Source: Bryopsis sp. KO-2023 (lineage: Eukaryota; Chlorophyta; Ulvophyceae; Bryopsidales; Bryopsidaceae). From it: DNA of 64,000 nt. Positions 1 through 10,530 of this stretch are shown piece by piece. The stretch's first letter is position 1, and every line of letters begins with the position of its first letter. The notes beneath the pieces are model-generated. The model saw only the letters and a program-made list of their open reading frames with translations. It was not told the DNA's origin and searched no databases. The DNA lies in assembly GCA_030272585.1 (NCBI GenBank), contig BSYQ01000015.1, positions 496,001 through 560,000 on the forward strand. Direction: 5' to 3'. The translations under genes were made by a program, and so were the position numbers.

Positions 1-3000
1 CTCCATGGAGATGGTTTCTGCAGCAATTTCCATTCAATCTGCTTTTCGTGCATACAGGATTCGACGCCGAATTGATTACTGCAGTATTCTGTTACAGTTC
101 AGGGCAGCCATATACATTCAACGCTCTTGGCGACAATGTAAGATGATGTTCATTCTGAAAATAGTCCATCCAAGCATCTTGTTATGTGACTGTTAGGACT
201 GAACAAAATGCCAAGATGCATAACATGATGCATCGATTTCAAGAAACGAACCTGTTGAACAATTGAAGTTGAACTATTGGCCAGGCTTCATTGATATGAC
301 AGCAATTGTGATGAATTTTTGTGGAAATATATCGTTTAAAAAAAAATAAAACAAAAAGCAAGAAAGCATTGGAAACCTTAACTTAAGTTCCCCCCATGTT
401 TTCAATTTCCGTAACCACTTGGCCTGTGGGATTAAAATGTTAGTTATTTCTTTCCTAAAACAAATTTCTTATTGTGATCAGTTCCTGACCAGAAGTCCAT
501 TGGCTTTTTGTTCAACAAGTTCTCTTCAAGGGTCGCCTTGAATGTCTGTCCGGAATGAAAAGCATTGTCAATTCGATGGCTGGAGAGGGGCACTTGACCC
601 CCCTGATGTGTATGGATGTAAGAGGGGATGTCATTCTAAGGGAGGCCGAAAGGAATCCGATGCCGCCCAGCGAAAGGTGAGCGGAAGCTTCTCTCCAGCT
701 TCCAAAAAGATTCCAGCTATGATAGTAGTGCTCTTAATGTGCTAGTTTTTTCTCCTGAAGAGCAATTGGCGAATTCAGCTGCCATACTGTCGATAAAAAG
801 AGACAGCTCCATGTCAATCCTCCTAAATCCGCTTTTTTTTTGAAGAAAAACACTCCACTGCTTCCACCATGCACATCAAATTCTGGATGATGGCTACCCA
901 CAACTGAATGAAAAGAAACATATCATGACTAAATGCCATGTGGACTTTTTTTTTCAGAATCCATTTTGCTATTGATGACGAAGATCGAGTGATAATAGTG
1001 GCCCCTAATGATTCCATTCGGCCAGGACTGCCAAAATGGCTGGGAGTTGACATTCCGATTGTTTATGAGTCAGACTTGGGGGAAGCTTCTTTGGCCATCG
1101 GTGTGACTGATGCCAAGGATGCTGGCCGATTGATTACTCACAAGACTGACATCAGGGTAACAAAACCAACAAAAAACGGTTCAGGTTTTTTAATGAACAA
1201 TCTCGACCTCCATCCAGGATTTTTTTTTTTTTCAGATTGAATTCAACTTGCTGTAGGGAATACAAATTTTCAAATATACATTGCAGAAAAAATGAAGAGC
1301 ATTTATGTGAGGAATTAAAACTTCTGTAGTTCATCAGAATTTCTTCCCTACACAGAATCGATATCTGCAATTTCCAATTCAAAAATTGTTTTTCCCCTTC
1401 CTTGCTCAGCTTAAAAAAATTTCTGAGTGCAGAATTTTTTTTGGCCATGGGTAGGTACTCTACGATTATGCGACCAATCAGAAAAGCTCCTCATTGACGG
1501 AGGAAATGTCGGAGGATGTATATATGCTTGTGATGTTTTCATCCATAGAAGAGGCCAAAAGGAGAGCTGTTCTTTTGATGACCCTCACTTGGAAGTCATT
1601 GATAAGAGCTGGGGCGAAGATGCTGCCAGTGGCGTGCACAGAATTGGGGAAATCCTTGATAGTGAAAGTAGCCGAGGATGCGGAGATTGCGGACGAGGCA
1701 CGTTTCAACACCCCAATTCTAGCTGAAAAGAATCTGTCTTTTCCAACCTGGAAAAACTCCTTTTTCCCCCTCGGTGGAGAGCGAATATCCTGCACTCACG
1801 CCTTTTGTTTTCCCAGTAGCAAAATATGATCATTCTATGTACAGGGATGGATTCGAAACGAAATTTAAAGCCAGCAATAAAAGCAATTCCAATAATCAAG
1901 AGGCAGATGTGATCCAACTTGATTAAACCTCTTGCTCTTGTTTTTCAAAGAGCAAGTGATATTGCTTTTACAAAAAAAAAACCCTGGCAATTGGTAATTT
2001 TTAGTTGGGCTGTGCTGTTTTACAGGCCGTTTCAAAATTGACCCTCTCTCGGTCACCGAGCGACATTTTGAAAGTTGAAATTTTTCAAGCAGCAAGGGAA
2101 ATGCTTCCTTTCGACTCTCCTCTGTTGCCCTACGTGGGGCAAATGCTGTTGAACTGCGATTCCAAACGAGAGATGAAAATGATGATTCGAGCGACATGGG
2201 CATCCAGGTTAGCAAGACTACTGGCACAGGCCAGCAGAGTTAATAAATTGCATTTTCCCATTTACTTAACTTTGCTTCCTGTTTGATACCACAGTGTGCA
2301 AATCCTAAAATCGCTTCAATGCTCAATTTTACTGTTTTTGAATGAACGGCTTTTCACCCATGGTGCGGTTGATTTTCTTGAGGAAAATGAGCAATCGATT
2401 CAATTTTTGTCAGGATTTTTATGTTTTGTTGGTGGTGCAGATATGTGAAAGTTGATAGGCCCCATCATCGAGTTTTTTCCGTGGAGAGGTTGTGGGCGAA
2501 AGGCAAAGCACCAGCTCTTGTATACCAACAAGGCACCGAAGAGAATATGTATTTTAGCGATCAAAATGAGGAAATTTTGAATGTGAACATACCCTGTGGA
2601 CGAATCGATGATAGCACTATGACTGACATAGAGGATGGTGGATCTAAAACGGGAAATTTGATATCTGACTCAAGCGAATGCGTTTCTGAATCTCCGAAAA
2701 TGTGCGAACTGCCTATCAAGTGGGATGATCCATTTGCAAGGAACAAAGCTTTGGTATGAGCACCCCTCTTTTTTCCTCCAGAAACAAGGGATGATGCTGA
2801 GCAATTTTACAGGGTTTTTTTGTTTTTTTTGAGTATCCAGCTTTTCTGTGAGCCTGCAGGCATCGATCACCAAAGTCGAGACGTACGATTTTCATCTGAA
2901 AATTAGGCAAGGCAAACTGACGGCCATCGAGGAGAATATCAAAAAGGTGGAATTGGTGAAGAACCCTCCGAAACAGTACATCCCTCAGCGATCTGCCAAC

Positions 3001-4990
3001 ACAGGGCACTTGTTCAATCCTGACTACGATGATTTACAAATATGCGATTATGGGTTCAAAATGGAAGCGATGAGGGTGGCCTACAGGGAAAATGCAGCCA
3101 AAAAAGTAGACTCTGCCAGAGCTCGCCACAGGTGAAGTTTTCTCAAATGGTCGATTTTTTTTAAAATAAAGTGAGGTTGGCTTTTCAAGAGAAAAGGCGG
3201 GGTTCTATTGTGTTGTTGATTTTTTGGGTTTTGCATTGCCGATTGTTTTGCCCTTCTTTCAACCTCACTTTTTTTTTTTTTTTTTAATGTGTGAATTTGT
3301 GTCGAAGGGATGTGATGTCAAGCATCAGAGACATTCAGAAGAACACAGCCGAAAATGCTGCTTGGAAAGGAGGCAAACAATTACAGGTCTAAAAAAAAAA
3401 AAAAGAAACAGGAACAGGAGCATTCAAAATAGATATCAAAACAGCCCAAGCTTGAAACAGAAAATGAAAGAAGGCAGGTTTCAACCCTGGTCAATGTATG
3501 AGTATCCAGAACAACAATTTCCTTTTTCGTAGAAGTTGCTTGCAAAGCTTTGAAACTGGGCCAAGTCTACAAAAACATTTTCAATCGACCTGAATTGAGC
3601 TGCGAAGTTTAAAATTTCAGGTAGTTTTGGAGGTGGTTGAAAGGAATCGCTGCATGGAGCATGGTGCCAAGAGAGCAAGGGTGGAGCGACGCCATGCCCG
3701 CGTCCAAAAACAAAGAGAAAAAATCGCCACAAGGCAGCATTTTGAGGTGAGATACCAGCAGCCAGAAACCAACACACTGGGGTGGCGGCTGAGTTACTTT
3801 TTGGGACGGTGTAGAAACCCATTTACAGAAAAAGTGACCCTGGATTGAGAAATGATGGGAATTCATCGACCCATCAGTTTCAGTCAGGATGCATATTTGT
3901 ACAGCTACTCGATATTTCTTATATCGAAAAACAAGGAAAGAAAAGTTCTACGAGGAAAGAATTTTATGGTAAAAGTTTGGGGCCCTCCCCTTCATTTTTG
4001 CAGGCATTGAACACACACATCACGTCTCTGTCGAGAAATGTCCTCCATGCGGAAATAACCCACAAGAGAATTCAATGCTGGGAAGAAACCAACCAGCTGG
4101 TGGAGGAACGCCGGCAAGAATTCTATTTGACCCAAGATAGCATCCAAGCCCAACTACAGGACATAGTCAGACAAAAAGAAAACGCAGCCAAACTTGTTCG
4201 GAGCCAGGGGTACACTAGCAGGTGAGTGTAAGGCAATGGAGAATATCGAGTGCAAGTGCCACTGGCTTTCTTTCTGAGATGGTTCACTTGAGTCCAGATT
4301 ATCGCCAATCAATGGAGCATTTCATGAGTTCTGTGTGTTTGTTATCAGTGTTTGTTATTCTGTCCATCGAGAACTGCGTCTTGACAGAGAAAATTTCCTT
4401 TCAGCTGTATGGAATTCACCTTGAAAGAGCTTTCAATCTTTCAGGATCAGCAATAATGTTCAATAACTGCTCTTTCAATTTATTTTCTGATTTTTTCGAT
4501 TTGGATCAGTGTCCGAGCACACTACGATGCCAAGCAGAAAGCCCTCCACAGCTCCACAAAATCAAGGCAAAACGCTGAAAAACAACGGCAGTCTCGCTTG
4601 GGTCCTGCCGGCGGTGTGTGGGGATGCAAGTCTCGTGAATCGCTCAAAGAAATCCTTCCCATGGGCACCGTAATGAAAGCCAACTCCACCCCCAAAAGCC
4701 CCAGCCTACCCAGATGCCCTTCACGGACTTCTTCAGTGGAGGGATCCCAAGCAAGAAGGAACTCAAAAACACCGTCGTTCGATGGATTGGCGAGCCCCCC
4801 GGCATCAGCGAGAAAAAAGCAGAAGGCAAAATCTGAACCAGGGGAGGGCAGCTGTGATGACAGTTCAGACGATGGGATGGATGGTTTGCAAACACTCTCC
4901 TATTCCAACATGCTGTCCTCTGGGGGATTCAAAACTACATTACCACCTTTGAAAATGCCAGGAATCGAGCGGGCCAGGATGCGTGTGTAG
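1..4990 (+). CDS. IQ-motif / coiled-coil protein, 5' end outside window
   Basis: I do not recognise this gene by name. Proposed exons are <1-137, 492-676, 958-1156, 1455-about 1661, 2026-2207, 2441-2753, 2860-3131, 3308-3386, 3621-3746, 4004-4221 and 4510-4990; GT-AG signals and phases chain except for one uncertain donor near 1661. The first exon carries two IQ calmodulin-binding motifs (AAISIQSAFRAYRIRRR and AAIYIQRSWRQ). The 3600-4220 exons are rich in charged, helical, coiled-coil-like sequence (VERRHARVQKQREK, EERRQEFYLTQDSIQ). The C-terminus is Ser/Lys-rich and disordered and stops at 4990. IQ plus coiled coil is typical of axonemal proteins such as the LRRIQ group, so a flagellar role is possible but inferred. 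The true start lies left of the window. Confidence 0.65.
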
Positions 4991-5521
4991 CCTTCGTTTA
5001 TGTAATTCACTTCTGTGAAAGTTTTCTTTGCAAAAACCGTTATTTCTACTGTTTAACAGAAAGCATGTGGGGATAAGGCTGCCCAACCAATCACAGGAAT
5101 TCACGAATGGAACGTATCAATACTTTATTCCTGGAACTGGCAGTCATACCCACCGGAAATCATTACCCCTTGCTTTCAAAAAAAAAATCGAATTTTGCGC
5201 AACCCTGAATCCTTATAAATCAGTCAAGATCCCATACGTAAAGGGTGGCAATCAAATTACCATTATAACAACATGGTGAACATAGGTTGTGTTTTTCATG
5301 GACGCATATCGAATCTGCCCCACTCCCATTTCACTAGCTTCTTTTAAACTGGACTTTCATCATCCACTCACAGTCTTAATTCGATCTGGGGCCATCAGCC
5401 AATTCCCTCATCATTCTGGAAAGTTTCTTCTTCTTTTCTTTTTGCGAGAGAAATAAACAAAAAGCCAGTTATCTCTTTGGAACGTAGTCCATCTCTTGCA
5501 GCAAGATTCAGACAATCCTTT
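4991..5521. other. Gap between convergent genes
   Basis: About 530 bases hold the 3' flanks of the IQ gene and of GRIM-19. Only short, unsupported ORFs are seen; no repeat or RNA gene is evident. Confidence 0.5.
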
Positions 5522-5938
5522 TCACTCTCCGACGGGACGAGCGGGTGGCATCCACCGAGTGTTATAGACGTCCGCGTGCATTTTCCAGCCTTCGACGTCT
5601 TTCATCAAGACTTCTTCCGCCTTGCGAGCGAACTTGCTCGCATTCAGCCAGCGTCGATCTTCTTCGGCCTGTAGCACGGGCACCAGCGCGCGACGAGCAG
5701 CTCTTTTCGCTTCGCGGAATTCCCTCCTTTCCGCGTTACCTTGACCAACTCGATAGAAACCGTACGCCATGACCACAGTCGACACAGCGAAAATGGTAAA
5801 ACCAGTAGGACCGGTGGAGGGGATTCGCCTGGCGTAGCGAACGGAGGGAAATCCACCAGGAGGAGGCCCGTCTTGCATAACAGGCATGTCCTTGACGGAC
5901 TTCATGCCGGGGAAACCCCGGCGTAGTGTTTCGGTCAT
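5522..5938 (-). CDS. NDUFA13: Mitochondrial complex I accessory subunit GRIM-19 (NDUFA13/B16.6)
   Basis: A single uninterrupted 138-codon ORF. The protein is an accessory subunit of respiratory complex I in the mitochondrial inner membrane, needed for assembly. The N-terminal part (MQDGPPPGGFPSVRYARRIP) followed by one hydrophobic segment (residues about 44-62, TGFTIFAVSTVVMAYGFYRV) and a basic helix (RREFREAKRAARRALVPVLQ) is the GRIM-19 pattern. The C-terminal half has the typical EEDRRW motif and ends in W-x-PP. Length matches the family (about 140 residues). It starts with ATG at 5938 and is transcribed away from CPP1, with which it shares a 378-bp intergenic region. It is the only intronless assigned host gene here. 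Confidence 0.93.
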   Translation of the reverse strand: MTETLRRGFPGMKSVKDMPVMQDGPPPGGFPSVRYARRIPSTGPTGFTIFAVSTVVMAYGFYRVGQGNAERREFREAKRAARRALVPVLQAEEDRRWLNASKFARKAEEVLMKDVEGWKMHADVYNTRWMPPARPVGE

Positions 5939-6316
5939 CTCTAGAGCCTATGCCTTAAATAATATTCTCTTCAAACCACGGATGCGTTTTGAAGCTCCTC
6001 AATTCGCTCCACACGCCGAGAGTAGAAGCAAAGCATTGCGAAGGAGAGACAAAAAGAGCAACTGGTTATCTGGCGGAATTCCGCCAGATCGATGCAGGAT
6101 CACGTGATGACGGGTCTCTTCTTTCTCTTGTTTCTGTTTCTGTGTTCAACCCCCAGGTGGTTTGGGCGAAGAGTTTGCTCTCCTCCGTTTTTCCCACGTT
6201 TTATCTTACACAACTGGTGGTTCGCTTCTAGAATTCGGCGCATTGGCGCCAGACGCGTTTCATTTTTTTTGCTTTGTCTCTTTCATTCTTTCGTTTGAGC
6301 GCCAGCGAGTCCCTTG
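5939..6316. promoter_or_regulatory. Bidirectional promoter of GRIM-19 and CPP1
   Basis: These 378 bases separate two head-to-head start codons. At 6068-6089 there is a perfect 22-bp palindrome with core TGGCGGAATTCCGCCA, 130 bases from the GRIM-19 ATG and about 230 from the CPP1 ATG. A second GC-rich palindrome, TGGCGCCA, lies near 6243-6250. GGCGG/GGCGCC cores resemble E2F/DP sites, but that identity is an inference. A closely matching palindrome lies in the other compact head-to-head promoter at 52071-52088. Confidence 0.6.
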
Positions 6317-8627
6317 ATGGCAATGGAACACAGGTCTTGCGGGTTGGCGAACTCGCGCCCAAGTCCTTGGCTACGAAGGGGATTTCAGAGCCAACGGCCG
6401 AGCTCGAGGTAAGGGAACTCTGGTAGATTGCCGTTTGTTTTGTTTTCGCACTCTTTCCCTGAAACTCACAGCTTTTCTATTCTAAAGCGCTGTTCATTTG
6501 GCGTTTTTGGCCTGTCGTTTTTTGATGCTTTGGGATTATTCCCAACCCTGAGCTCTTGCTTGTTGGGAAGCCCTCAAGGATGGAAAACCATAAACAACTG
6601 TTTGGAGGTTCTCAATGGGAGTCCACCCTTGAACCCCAAAGAAAAATTCAATTGGAAAGCAAAAACCTCTTTTTCTTTTTACAATTTGATTGATCGTTGT
6701 CTTAAGGTTTTCTCCAACATTTATATTTAGTGCTCTATCTTTCACGAACTGCTTCAAACAGTTCTGCATCAGTGCATTCTTTTTTTTTGTCTGCAGGTAT
6801 AGGTTGAGGCATAGACTGACATGGGAACCATTGAAAGCTTCCGATGCTGCCATTAGCGGTGGGGATGCAATGGGTGTTCCTGAGGAAGACCCTGCAGCCC
6901 AGCAACAAGGAAGGGAAGAGGTTGGGGAAGTTTTCCCTAGAATACGTGAAAAGGATCCATACAGGTGAGCACAAACATGAAATTCCTTTCATTTGGAAGG
7001 AAGCTTCATAAAAAAACCAACGTCCATTTAAAAAAAAATGTCCAAACAAGAGTATTGGCATCGAAAACATTGATGTGACAATGTTTTTTTTCCTGCTTCC
7101 TCATAAGTTGATTTGTTGCTTTTTTGTTCAGTGTTGTCTGTTTTTTTTTTTTTTTTTTTTTTCTTCTCAAGGAATAAAGTAGATTTTTTTTTAAATCAAA
7201 TTTGCTCAGGGTCTGACACAGCAGCATCTGTCAGCTTCTCGAAGAACTGAATGAACTCTGTCTGATATTTTTTTGCTTCAGCTGTTTATTGTTTCCTTCC
7301 TAACAGGCTCCTGGGGGTGGTGAAAGGATCAACTTTCGAGGAAGTCCAAGATGCGCGGAATTACTACTATGAGGCAAGCCCATTCACTGAAAAACAAAAG
7401 TGCCTTCACTGTGCCTCTCCATCGGGCATTTTTTCTCGCCTTTATTTTAACTGTTAGGGTGGCGTTTCGCTGATAGTTTTTCTGGCACGTGGGCAGTGTG
7501 TGGTCCATCTGCCAGGAAACCGACTAGAAAAGAACCAAAAAGAAAATGCTTAACTAGCTGTGTCCAACAATCAGCAATTCCTAGCACCACATCTTAACCA
7601 CCATTTTATGGACGGAGGGATATGAACCTTTACGGGTTTTGAACTGGGGGGGGGGGGTAGCAGCCCAGCCCAACACTCAATGAACAATTTCTGTAGTAGT
7701 GGTGGTGGTGTTTGCCTGTTAAATGACGTGTTTTGGCTGGTCCTCCCTCAACAGACGTACAAGCATCACGAACCCAGCAGAGACGCCATCGAATGGGCGT
7801 TCGATCTGGTTCTGAACGACAAAATGAAGAGCAGGCAAAAATATGGGTTCAGGCCACCCAAAACTGGTCGAAAAACTGATGTGGAAGGGGACCCCAAGCA
7901 AGGATTGATGGAATCCCTCAAGGGCCTGTTCGAACCCTCAGTCCCGAAAACCACGATCGTTAACGAGGGATTCATCTATTTCATGCTAGCATGCTGGGCT
8001 GCCGGCACTCAGCACGCCACTGGGGACCCGACGGCCCCGTTCGTTTTGGCGATGGGTTTCTGTTGCTGGAGGATGTTTGACAAACGGAACAAAAGGAATC
8101 CGGATGGACCTTATTTCGGCAACAGCCCAATTTGGGGAGCCGTAGGGACTGCTTTGCTGGGATTCATTTTTGCCTTCGTGGTGAGTCCTCCAAACGAGTT
8201 TCCTCTTGAATCAATAATTTATCCTCCCATTTTCACCACTTTTTTTTTCTTTTTTAATTTATCCATTCGAAAGTCATTCAATGTTAAGCAGTCATTGGCA
8301 ACTTGTATTTGAACGAAAAGAAAGAAAGAATTGCAACAAGCTGATCATCCTGGCAATCGGGAAAAAACAGAAGATATGCAGGAGGCAGTGGTCAATTTTC
8401 ACTCCCCCCCTTCCCCTTCCCCTTCCCCCCCCCCCCAAAAAAAAAAAAAAAATTGAGTGAGAATTCACCTGAAATTTGTGTTCCTGAAAGAGTGGTGTTT
8501 TTTTTTATGACAGACTGCCAACTTTCTCGTGTCCATCATTCCCTTGCCAGCAAAATTCAGTGCTGGAGCTGTGGGGGCATTTTTGGCCATGTTGGTGGTG
8601 GGATGCACATCTATTTTCATTCGATGA
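6317..8627 (+). CDS. CPP1: CPP1/CDF1-type chloroplast J-like chaperone (DUF3353)
   Basis: Five exons, 6317-6408, 6797-6964, 7307-7373, 7755-8180 and 8514-8627, give 288 residues in frame. The family (chaperone-like protein of POR1, cell growth defect factor) stabilises protochlorophyllide oxidoreductase at plastid membranes; it has a degenerate J domain lacking HPD, followed by several membrane spans. Here residues 1-30 are Arg/Ser-rich like a transit peptide. FPRIREKDPYRLLGV opens the J-like region, RNYYYE/TYKHHEPS continues it, and hydrophobic segments follow (FIYFMLACWAAG, FVLAMGFCCW, GAVGTALLGFIFAFV, GAVGAFLAMLVVGC). The end, CTSIFIR, matches the usual terminus. Intron 3 uses a GC donor. 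It is divergent from GRIM-19. Confidence 0.88.
7374..7754 (+). other. GC-AG intron in the CPP1 gene
   Basis: The exon ends AG and the intron begins GCAAGC rather than GT; it ends ACAG before TYKHHE. Removing it aligns RNYYYE-TYKHHEPSRDAIEWAFD with the family's J-like helix without gaps. No in-phase GT donor is available nearby. Confidence 0.75.
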
Positions 8628-10530
8628 GTAATCACACAGCCGAGGTTTTTCTTTGTTGGGGGCAGTTTTGATAGGTTTTCCCAGTCCGGGTCGTTTTTCT
8701 TTTTCTTTTTCTTTCAAATCCTGGTGGGTGAAAATGATTTCTAGAATATGCTTTGCAAGTCAGGAGAGGGTCCCTAATTTTGTTTTATTTTGCTTTTAAA
8801 TTGGAAAAGTCTGCTTTCGGGTGGATCGATGATTGGAGTTGAAGGAGGGTGGGTTAGCTCCCTAATCTTTCCTTGCAAGTTGATTGATTAAAGGAAAAAG
8901 AGTGGATTTTTGTGCTAGACTGTGGACTTGTAAGGTCGCATTTGCAACAGCATGCAGACGGCCAAACCTCAAATCAAATCAGGAGGAAGTGTGAAGATGG
9001 GTATGAGGATGGTGGCGTGCATGAACAGCTCATTGACAGACTTGAAACAGGCCCGAGATGTTTAGCTTTAGCGACCTATTCAAGTGTAAAAGATTCCTTG
9101 ATCTGAGAATTCTCAAATCGGGAGGTCTGGAATGGGATGGAGGGTATATGGAATCTAATGGTTGGAATTTCCAAAGATTTATTTGATAAAGCTGTCGATT
9201 AGCACTGTGCAAGGAATGGTTCCATTTCTTCTTGAAAGAGGACACTGTGGATGGTGCCAATCAGACAATCAGGATTTTGCAAGGCTATTTCAACATCAAT
9301 GTTGAGCATAAGCAAAGAAATTATATAAAGAGGGTGGAATGACATTGCTACTGTCGAAAGAGCACCAAGGATGGCAAAAACACCACCAACCAAAAAATTT
9401 GATGGATTCGAATCCAAAACGAATTCGTTTTGTGTCCCAACAACGATCTTCTGGACCAATATAAAAATAACCTTTAGTTCACATCCATCTACCGTCGAAT
9501 TCCACGAATTTCTTGTGTTCAGCTTGGCGCAAATCCACGAGTCCTCCAGACTCCGCTTCTGTTTTGCCACACCTCACACTTGTTGCATTTGTGGAATTTA
9601 TGCTCAGATCATGAAGTGACAGAATGGTCCCATCATACATATACCCTTTGCGCGCTCCGAGGGCTGGCTTCCGTGAGTGTTTGGAGGGCGAAAAAAGAGG
9701 AAGTGAGGGGTGGAGTGTGGCTGCAGGGATCAGTACAGCGTTTCGGACCCTGCCTCTTCCTCCCAGGTGAAAAGAGATGTCTCACTAGAAAAACGAGGAG
9801 GCTCTCGCGAACGCCCTACCAGCGTCCAGTCGCTTCGCGCGAACCAAGTCGGTGGAAAAACATATGCCGTCGACTGCGATCTTTTCACACATCTGGAGCG
9901 AGTCCCTAAAATTCCCATCGGCGGTCCCGCACTTGCGTTCGATTGCGAGGAGGGTCCTCCTCGTTGAATCTACCGCCTTGTCAATGGTTTTTCTGTCCAG
10001 TGGGCGTTGATTCTGTCTCGCGCGCACGTATTTTCCTGTAGTTATTGCGTGTAGTGTTTTTGCGAGTGGCGTGGACCCCAGCCACTCGTTTTTTGTGTGT
10101 GTGTGCGGCACTTTTCGAAGCTGTCTTTTCATACTGTTTTTGGTTAGTATGCGCGAACGAGGTAGGGTGGAGGGGCCGTAGGGAAAACGAAACCTACGGG
10201 TCCATATTCTTTTCTTTTCTATCGAGGTCGGTTCTGTATGGCCAGAAATATGTCGCACGAAATACCAACGGAAAGGGATTCTGGAGGGGATCAGTGTGAG
10301 GGGGCCGGGATGAGGGTGGTGCTGTTTCAGGGAGCGGACAAAGGTGGCCGTCGGCGTTGCTCCTTCCTACAGAGTTACCTGCAAAACACGGAGGAAAAGG
10401 GACGGGCCCCCCTCGTCTCAATCATATTGTTTTTGCCAGAAACTTCGAACGGAAAAGAAACGCTGGAGAGAAGAAAACTCACATGAGTTGGCTGTTGTTT
10501 TGGGAACGGTTGGTTTGACAGCGCGGTGTG
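8628..10530. other. Intergenic region between CPP1 and the homeodomain gene
   Basis: About 1.9 kb with no recognised gene. A minus ORF at 9199-9570 (123 codons, with a hydrophobic stretch VGGVFAILGALSTVAMSFHP) and a minus ORF at 9785-10258 (157 codons, Arg/Lys-rich) are open but match nothing I know and lack convincing starts or splice context. Part of the right end is probably 5' leader of the homeodomain gene. Confidence 0.4.

Noticed and set aside
9400..9416. TGGATTCGAATCCA as a tRNA T-arm
   Set aside because: It is a plain 14-bp palindrome with no tRNA context.
9785..10258. Minus ORF with STRRTLLAIE as a SNARE (SNAP-25-like) fragment
   Set aside because: The resemblance covers about ten residues and no neighbouring exon continues a SNARE motif.
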